From: Chloroflexota bacterium
GTDB lineage: Bacteria > Chloroflexota > Limnocylindria > Limnocylindrales > CSP1-4
NCBI GenBank assembly: GCA_013695255.1
Contig: JACDAV010000154.1
Span: 1 to 11,234 of the forward strand
DNA: 11,234 nucleotides
Reading direction: 5' to 3'
Positions 7,669-11,234 of the stretch are shown piece by piece. The notes under the pieces were generated by a model. It was not told the origin of the DNA. It was given only the letters and a program-made list of their open reading frames with translations, and ran no database searches. Position 1 is the first letter of the stretch; each line of letters begins with the position of its first letter. Both the position numbers and the translations under genes were made by a program.

Positions 7669-8681
7669 GCCCCGGGCAGTGGCGGGTCGATCGACACCGG
7701 CGCCGCCACCTCGGCCTCGCCGGCCGGGCGGTGTCTGGGCAAGCCGCCGGAGCGTCGCGGGCCGGCGAGCTCGAGCGTGTCCCGCGGCAGCTCCGCCGAG
7801 CCGGCGGGGATCGCCTCGCCGTCCGCCCGCAGCGCTTCCTCCATCGAGACGATCGCGACCTCGATCATGTCCGGGGTCGGCTGCTTGGTGGTGATCATCT
7901 GGACGAGGATGCCGGGCCACATGACCGCCCGCACCACCGGGTTGGCGCGGTACCGGGCGCCCAGCCGGAGCAGCTCGTAGCCGACAGCCGCGAGCACGGG
8001 GATGAGCACGAACCGGCTGGCGATCATCAGCAGCGGCGGCTGCTTGCCGACGATCGAGAAGGTGAAGATCGAAAGCGCGATCAGGACGACCAGGAACTCC
8101 GTCCCGCAGCGGGGGTGCGCGGTCGGATACGTCCGGATCCGGTCGACGACGAGCGGGTCGCCGGCCTCGAGGGCGTGGATGGTCATGTGCTCCGCGCCGT
8201 GGTACTGGAAGACGCGGTGGATGTCCGGCATCCGGGAGATGAGCGTCAGGTAGCCGAGGAAGATCGCGACCTGGACGAGCCCCTCGACGGCCGGCTGGGC
8301 GAACCGGCTGTCACTGCCGCCGGCGATCACCGTCGACAGCAGCAGCGGCAGCAGGAAGAAGACGCCGATCCCGGCCAGGAGCGTGAGCCCGAGCATGAGC
8401 GCGATCGCGCCTTTGCCCAGCTCGACCTCGTCCTCCTCCGCCTGGAGGCTCGCGCTGCGAACCAGCCAGCGCGTCCCGACGATCAACGTCTCGTACAGGA
8501 CGACGAGCCCGCGCATGAACGGGAGCTTCGACCAGCGGCTGCCATGGAACCCGGAGTCGAGGCGCTCCGTTGCGTAGACGACGCGTCCGTCCGGATGCCG
8601 GAGCGCCACGGCGATCGCGTCGCGGCCGCGCATGAGGACGCCCTCGATGAGCGCCTGGCCGCCGTAGTTGTGCCGGGGCAT
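7665..8681 (-). CDS. DUF1385 family membrane protein
   Basis: This is a conserved membrane protein of unknown function, 338 residues with the start chosen here. The family signatures are strong: NYGGQALIEGVLMRG (5-19) at the very N-terminus, YHGAEHMTIHALEAG (160-174) and HPRCGTEFLVVL (189-200). Hydrophobic segments lie near 92-120, 129-149, 194-212 and 217-236. The clustered His, Glu and Cys residues in the two central motifs could bind a metal or act catalytically, but no activity is established. The C-terminal 50 residues look disordered. The start is ATG at 8681-8679, because the family signature begins there; the open upstream codons to 8936 would overlap rpmE. A TAGACT box ends 7 bases before the ATG, with no Shine-Dalgarno sequence, so translation may be leaderless. 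It is translationally coupled to prfA by an ATGA overlap. Linkage to rpmE and prfA is also seen in Clostridia. Confidence 0.92.
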   Translation of the reverse strand: MPRHNYGGQALIEGVLMRGRDAIAVALRHPDGRVVYATERLDSGFHGSRWSKLPFMRGLVVLYETLIVGTRWLVRSASLQAEEDEVELGKGAIALMLGLTLLAGIGVFFLLPLLLSTVIAGGSDSRFAQPAVEGLVQVAIFLGYLTLISRMPDIHRVFQYHGAEHMTIHALEAGDPLVVDRIRTYPTAHPRCGTEFLVVLIALSIFTFSIVGKQPPLLMIASRFVLIPVLAAVGYELLRLGARYRANPVVRAVMWPGILVQMITTKQPTPDMIEVAIVSMEEALRADGEAIPAGSAELPRDTLELAGPRRSGGLPRHRPAGEAEVAAPVSIDPPLPGA

Positions 8682-8688
8682 GGCCGGA

Positions 8689-8694
8689 AGTCTA
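8689..8694 (-). promoter_or_regulatory. Putative -10 box of a leaderless promoter for the DUF1385-prfA operon
   Basis: TAGACT on the minus strand (8694-8689) is followed by 7 bases and then the ATG of the DUF1385 gene. That spacing would put the transcription start at or within a base or two of the start codon. No Shine-Dalgarno sequence lies between, and no clear -35 hexamer is seen 17-19 bases upstream, which is typical of TAnnnT-type leaderless promoters in high-GC bacteria. The role is inferred from sequence only. Confidence 0.5.
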
Positions 8695-8769
8695 CTTGCT
8701 GGCGGTGCGACGGCGTCCGGGGTCTTCAGGCGGCCGCCGGTCAGCGCCAACGTCCTCCCGGTCGATGGG

Positions 8770-8982
8770 CTAGGTGCGGGCCTGCCGCTCGAGCCGCCGC
8801 TGGAACCGCTCGACCTGGCCAGCCGTGTCGATGATCGTGTGCTTGCCGGTGAAGAACGGATGGCAATTGCTGCACACGTCGACCCGCAGCTCCGGGCGCG
8901 TCGAGCCGATGGTCCATTCGGTCCCGCAGGACCCACAGTGAACCTTGGCCTGGTGGTAGGTGGGATGGATGTCCGGCTTCAC
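8770..8982 (-). CDS. rpmE: 50S ribosomal protein L31, zinc-binding type
   Basis: L31 is a small protein bridging the 50S central protuberance and the 30S head. The 70-residue sequence begins MKPDIHPTYH and carries two CxxC pairs, Cys16/Cys19 (CGSC) and Cys37/Cys40 (CSNC), followed by HPFFTGKHTIIDTAGQVERF. This is the C+ form that binds zinc, as opposed to the zinc-independent paralogue induced under zinc starvation. The start is GTG at 8982-8980, fixed by a strong GGAGGAG Shine-Dalgarno sequence at 8997-8991 with an 8-base spacer. It lies 66 bases after rpmA with no terminator seen, so it probably belongs to the rplU-rpmA transcript. Confidence 0.97.
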   Translation of the reverse strand: MKPDIHPTYHQAKVHCGSCGTEWTIGSTRPELRVDVCSNCHPFFTGKHTIIDTAGQVERFQRRLERQART

Positions 8983-9048
8983 GGGTGCTTCTCCTCCGAC
9001 GCCGTCCGTACGGGCCCCATGCCCATCGGTGGTCGCCGGCTATCTGGG

Positions 9049-9336
9049 TCAGGCCTCGGCGGCGACGGGTGCCTCCTGGGCGGCGTCGGGCTCGACCCGG
9101 ATGCGCTTCTTGGTCCTGGTGGCGTGCTCGAACCTGACCCGGCCGGCCACGGTCGCAAAGACCGTGTAGTCGTGGCCGAGGCCGGTGCCGTTGCCGGCCA
9201 GGAACGTCTGGCCGCGCTGGCGCACGATGATCGACCCGGCCGGCACGAGCTGCCCGTCGCCGACCTTGACGCCGAGTCGCTGGCCGGCGCTGTCGCGGCC
9301 GTTCTTGACGCTCGATCCGGCTTTCTTGTGGGCCAT
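9049..9336 (-). CDS. rpmA: 50S ribosomal protein L27
   Basis: L27 reaches the peptidyl-transferase centre with its N-terminal tail and stabilises tRNA binding. The 95-residue product starts MAHKKAGSSVKNGRDS, the classical mature form, with no Firmicutes-type N-terminal extension to be cleaved. The core GQRLGVKVGDGQLVPAGSIIVRQRG and FLAGNGTGLGHDYTVFA is intact. A short Ala/Glu-rich tail (about residues 82-95) extends the usual end. The ATG lies 5 bases after the rplU TAA, with a GAGGG purine run inside the end of rplU as ribosome-binding site, so the two are coupled. The ysxB-like protease gene often found between rplU and rpmA is absent, consistent with the uncleaved N-terminus. Confidence 0.98.
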   Translation of the reverse strand: MAHKKAGSSVKNGRDSAGQRLGVKVGDGQLVPAGSIIVRQRGQTFLAGNGTGLGHDYTVFATVAGRVRFEHATRTKKRIRVEPDAAQEAPVAAEA

Positions 9337-9341
9337 CGTGC

Positions 9342-10082
9342 TTACCCGCCCTCTTCCGGCCGGCGCTTCTGCGCCTTCAACTTCCTATCCCTGGCTGGCG
9401 CGGCGGTGCCGGCCGCTTCGGACGCCTCGCCGGTGTGTCCGATCTCGCCGGCGGTGGCGGTCGGCTCCGCGCCGCTCTCGAGCGGCTCCGCGGACGTCCC
9501 GGACGCCGCCTCGGCGTCAACCGGCCCTTCGGCGGGTGTCCTGGTCTTCGTGCCCGACCTGCGAGGCTTCTCGGTCGCGGGCGCCGCGGTCGCGCCGGCG
9601 CGGCGAGAGCCGCGTCCGGCCTTCGGCGCGCTGGTCTCGGTCTGCTCCGCCAGCTTCGCGGCAAGTGCCGCGTCGGCAGCCGCCTGGCGAGCCGCGGCCT
9701 CCTGGAGGCGTTGGCGCTCGGTCCGCGCGCTGTCGTCGACCTTGCGGCGCGCCTCCGCGTCGCTCTTGCCGTTCAGCCTGACATCGGTGATGCGAAGGAT
9801 GGTGTGGTCCTGGCGATGGCCCTTCTTGACGCGACTGCGGGCCTTCGGCCGGTACTTGAAGACGATGATCTTGGTGCCGCGGGATCGGCGGACCACCTCG
9901 GCCTCGACCGCCGCATTGGCGACGACCGGCTGCCCGACCGATGTCTCGTCGCCGTCAGCCACGAGCAGGACGCGCTCGAGGGTCACGGACTGACCGGGCT
10001 CGACGTCGAGCAGCTCGACCTCCAGCTCCGTGCCGACCTCGACGCGGTATTGCTTGCCGCCGGTCTCGATGACTGCGTACAT
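9342..10082 (-). CDS. rplU: 50S ribosomal protein L21 with long C-terminal extension
   Basis: L21 binds 23S rRNA in the large subunit. Residues 1 to about 104 form a complete L21: MYAVIETGGKQYRVEVGT at the N-terminus, GTKIIVFKYRPKARSR (69-84) and the KKGHRQDHTILRITDV signature (86-101). Bacterial L21 normally ends about here at roughly 100-105 residues, but this frame continues to 246. Residues about 108-150 are rich in Ala, Arg, Glu and Gln and probably helical. Residues 150-246 are a low-complexity Ala/Pro/Thr/Glu region with basic patches, ending KLKAQKRRPEEGG. The frame has no stop in between, and the TAA is 5 bases before rpmA. The start ATG has a close GAGGA (10090-10086). A sigma70-type promoter lies about 90 bases upstream. 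Confidence 0.96.
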   Translation of the reverse strand: MYAVIETGGKQYRVEVGTELEVELLDVEPGQSVTLERVLLVADGDETSVGQPVVANAAVEAEVVRRSRGTKIIVFKYRPKARSRVKKGHRQDHTILRITDVRLNGKSDAEARRKVDDSARTERQRLQEAAARQAAADAALAAKLAEQTETSAPKAGRGSRRAGATAAPATEKPRRSGTKTRTPAEGPVDAEAASGTSAEPLESGAEPTATAGEIGHTGEASEAAGTAAPARDRKLKAQKRRPEEGG

Positions 10083-10172
10083 GGATCCTCAGCTGAGCGC
10101 GATCGCGGCGCTGCCGGCGACCGTCCGGGGGACAGGGGGAGACGGCCCGGGACGCCCGAGACGCGAAGGCGG

Positions 10173-10202
10173 AGTGTAGCGACGAGGCGGCGGGAGCGTC
10201 AA
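10173..10202 (-). promoter_or_regulatory. Sigma70-type promoter for rplU-rpmA-rpmE
   Basis: On the minus strand TTGACG (10202-10197) is followed by an 18-base spacer and TACACT (10178-10173), both close to the consensus for the housekeeping sigma factor. The predicted start near 10166 gives a leader of about 84 bases before the rplU ATG. That leader contains GC-rich inverted segments (CCGTC with GACGG) that could form a structure, but no known ribosomal-protein leader fold was recognised. The promoter lies well outside the DUF2344 gene, so the ribosomal genes need not rely on read-through. Confidence 0.7.
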
Positions 10203-10235
10203 ACGCCCCGAGCGCGGCCCGCACCGGACGGGCGC

Positions 10236-10300
10236 CGACAAGGCTCCTGTGCCTCGCGACAGGCTTCCCGTGCTTCGCCGACAGGCTTCCTCTGCCTTGG
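10236..10300. repeat. Three degenerate ~21-22 bp tandem repeats
   Basis: Three adjacent units begin at 10236, 10257 and 10279, each opening CGACA(A)GGCT and continuing with C/T-rich sequence and TGC(C/T)T. Units two and three share the first twelve bases exactly (CGACAGGCTTCC). Units one and three each contain a short inverted pair, AGGC with GCCT, around a 6-7 base loop. The array ends about 34 bases upstream of the rplU -35 box and just beyond the end of the DUF2344 gene. No coding function was found for it. Confidence 0.6.
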
Positions 10301-10340
10301 GCGCACCCAATGACCGCTCGGCGGGGCCGCTCTCGTGGTC

Positions 10341-11150
10341 CTACCCGACCGCGGGCTGGCGCCGGCGCGGCACTGGCGCGCGTTCGGCCGGGCGCTCTTC
10401 GAGGATCAGCCGCTCGCGGACGGTGCGCTCGATCTCGATCGGCTGACCGAGCGTCTCGGCCAGCGCCGCCACCGCCTCCTCCGGCCGCCCCGCACCTCGC
10501 TCGGCGTCGAACCTGGTCCTGACCAGGAGCTCGGACGGCCGCGCCGCGTCCACGGCGATCGCGGCGACGAGCGGACGGAGGTCGTAACGAACGGAGCCAC
10601 CGCCACGCGGCCGCTCGCGCTCGATCCGGGGCTGGCCGAGCAACCGACGCGCCGCCTCGTCCAGCACGCCGGACTCGGGCACGGGAGGGGCCATGCTGAG
10701 CCGGTAGTCCGCGGCGACGACGATCGCGGCCAGCGCCGGCGCGCCCGGCCACACGTCGAACACGTCGGTCAACGCCAGGTCCGCTGGCAGGCTCGCCGCG
10801 ATCCGCTCACGAACGGACCACACGGGCAGGCGCTCCGCCAGGGCGACGTCCGCGTACTCCTGCTCGGCTGCCACGCGGACCGGCAGCGGTGCGGCAAAGG
10901 CGAGCGGGGGCCGTGGACGTCCCTCCGGTCGGGCGAGCGGCAGCCCGCTGTCCGCGAGGCGCTCCGCCCATTCCTCGGCGAGGTCGCGGTGCGGGCGATC
11001 GGAGCTCGCGCTCGGCCGCCTGAAGACCACCCGCCAGCGCTGGACGACGGGCGCCGCCGGTCGGGCGGCCCCGGGCGTCTCGGATCCAGGTGCCGGCCGC
11101 GTGGCGTCGGGCTCGCCCGCACGGTCCGGGGGCCGGGGCGCGCGATCCAC
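10341..11150 (-). CDS. DUF2344 (TIGR03936 family, radical-SAM-linked protein)
   Basis: This protein of 269 residues has no experimentally established role known to me. The family is recognised from QRWRVVFRRP (37-46), a following segment with helix HRDLAEEWAERLADSGLPLA and PPLAFAAPLPVRVAAEQEYADV, then AERLPVWSVRERIAASLPADLALTDVFDVWPGAPALAA, and a C-terminal part with VRYDLRPLVAAI and GAGRPEEAVAAL. In many bacteria it sits beside, or is fused to, a radical SAM protein and lies just upstream of rng and rplU-rpmA; the rplU linkage holds here. The start chosen is GTG at 11150-11148, preceded by CAGACT 7 bases away. The alternative GTG at 11204 would overlap a possible divergent gene. The first 36 residues are Pro/Arg-rich and probably disordered, and the last 15 or so are too. 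The radical SAM partner is not next to it on this strand. Confidence 0.82.
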   Translation of the reverse strand: MDRAPRPPDRAGEPDATRPAPGSETPGAARPAAPVVQRWRVVFRRPSASSDRPHRDLAEEWAERLADSGLPLARPEGRPRPPLAFAAPLPVRVAAEQEYADVALAERLPVWSVRERIAASLPADLALTDVFDVWPGAPALAAIVVAADYRLSMAPPVPESGVLDEAARRLLGQPRIERERPRGGGSVRYDLRPLVAAIAVDAARPSELLVRTRFDAERGAGRPEEAVAALAETLGQPIEIERTVRERLILEERPAERAPVPRRRQPAVG

Positions 11151-11170
11151 GTCTGCTAGTCTGCGCCACG
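11151..11170. promoter_or_regulatory. Putative bidirectional leaderless promoter
   Basis: The 20-base gap between two divergent start codons contains CTAGTCTG. On the plus strand TAGTCT (11157-11162) lies 8 bases before ATG at 11171. On the minus strand CAGACT (11163-11158) lies 7 bases before GTG at 11150. Both spacings match a -10 box whose transcript starts at the start codon, and there is no room for a Shine-Dalgarno leader. The minus-strand spacing equals that of the DUF1385 promoter. No -35 element is evident. This is inference from spacing and sequence. Confidence 0.4.
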
Positions 11171-11234
11171 ATGAGCGAGCCCGCGCGGCCCGAACGGCTG
11201 GCACGACCGGCGGCCGAAGCGCCGAGCCTGCGTC
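11171..11234 (+). CDS. Possible 5' end of a divergent gene, truncated by the window
   Basis: An ATG at 11171 opens a frame that continues without a stop to the window edge, giving 21 codons that begin MSEPARPERLARP. The peptide is Pro/Ala/Arg-rich and not recognisable. Support comes from the TAGTCT box 8 bases upstream, in the spacing expected for a leaderless transcript. In GC-rich DNA an open frame of this length carries little weight on its own, so it may be spurious. Confidence 0.35.
   Translation, partial: MSEPARPERLARPAAEAPSLR

Larger units (their letters stand above)
10083..10340. other. 258-base intergenic region between DUF2344 gene and rplU
   Basis: From the DUF2344 stop towards rplU this gap holds, in order: a 5-bp hairpin (TTGGG with CCCAA, 10297-10310), the three-unit repeat, the TTGACG/TACACT promoter and a leader of about 84 bases with a GAGGA site before rplU. 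The hairpin has no following T-run, so transcription stop at this point is uncertain. Short open frames inside encode only Arg/Pro/Ser-rich sequence and are not credible genes. Confidence 0.6.

Noticed and set aside
7669..7920. N-terminal extension of prfA to an upstream start
   Set aside because: The extra 84 residues are Arg/Gly/Ala-rich, overlap DUF1385 and precede the standard RF1 N-terminus MIDLDHQLA.
8729..8738. Palindrome GGCGGCCGCC between rpmE and the DUF1385 gene, considered as a terminator
   Set aside because: It has no loop and no following T-run, and such palindromes are expected in this base composition.
8682..8936. N-terminal extension of the DUF1385 protein
   Set aside because: It would overlap rpmE and adds unrecognisable sequence before the family's N-terminal YGGQALIEGV signature.
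10088..10097. Perfect 10-bp palindrome CTCAGCTGAG near the rplU ribosome-binding site
   Set aside because: It is short, single-copy, and could arise by chance; no known operator matches.
10089..10310. 73-codon minus-strand frame upstream of rplU
   Set aside because: It is Arg/Pro/Ser-rich and overlaps the promoter and leader; no ribosome-binding site or homology is seen.
10297..10310. Hairpin TTGGG/CCCAA after the DUF2344 gene, considered as a terminator
   Set aside because: The stem is only 5 bp and is not followed by a T-tract on the minus strand.

Overview
The window is a compact, very GC-rich bacterial chromosomal segment. It is dominated by one strand: every complete gene reads leftwards on the minus strand. 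Gene content is housekeeping: three large-subunit ribosomal proteins (L21, L27, L31), release factor RF1 and the methyltransferase that modifies it, a tRNA threonylcarbamoyl-AMP synthase, serine hydroxymethyltransferase, a lipid-linked sugar-phosphate transferase, and two conserved genes of unknown role (DUF1385 and DUF2344). The one metabolic outsider is a glycogen-debranching-type enzyme. No rRNA, tRNA, CRISPR array, insertion sequence or phage gene was seen. The order L31, DUF1385, RF1, PrmC, TsaC, GlyA, WecA resembles the conserved prfA neighbourhood of Gram-positive-type and Chloroflexota genomes. High GC, frequent GTG starts and TAnnnT boxes placed directly before start codons fit Chloroflexota (Limnocylindria-like) or a deep actinobacterial relative. 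That assignment is inference.

Layout in transcription order (right to left). At the right edge a DUF2344 gene (10341-11150) starts next to a possible divergent plus-strand gene (from 11171), with overlapping -10-like boxes between them. A 258-base gap (10083-10340) holds three degenerate ~22-bp repeats and a good sigma70-type promoter (TTGACG, 18 bases, TACACT). That promoter serves rplU-rpmA-rpmE (10082 to 8770). A second -10 box, 7 bases before the ATG of the DUF1385 gene, probably starts a long, possibly leaderless operon: DUF1385, prfA, debranching enzyme, prmC, tsaC, glyA, wecA. The genes overlap by 4 to 14 bases or are separated by short gaps; the largest, 80 bases, precedes glyA.

Functionally, RF1 (GGQ loop and PAT codon-reading motif both visible) and PrmC are enzyme and substrate. 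TsaC supplies the threonylcarbamoyl group for t6A37 of ANN-decoding tRNAs. GlyA feeds one-carbon units for purines, thymidylate and formyl-Met. WecA-type transferase begins lipid-linked cell-envelope glycans.

No new defence system or mobile island is visible. The points most worth following are the debranching gene wedged between prfA and prmC, the ~140-residue tail on L21, a Thr where WecA/MraY enzymes normally have Asp, the paired leaderless-type promoters, and the repeat cluster upstream of the rplU promoter.
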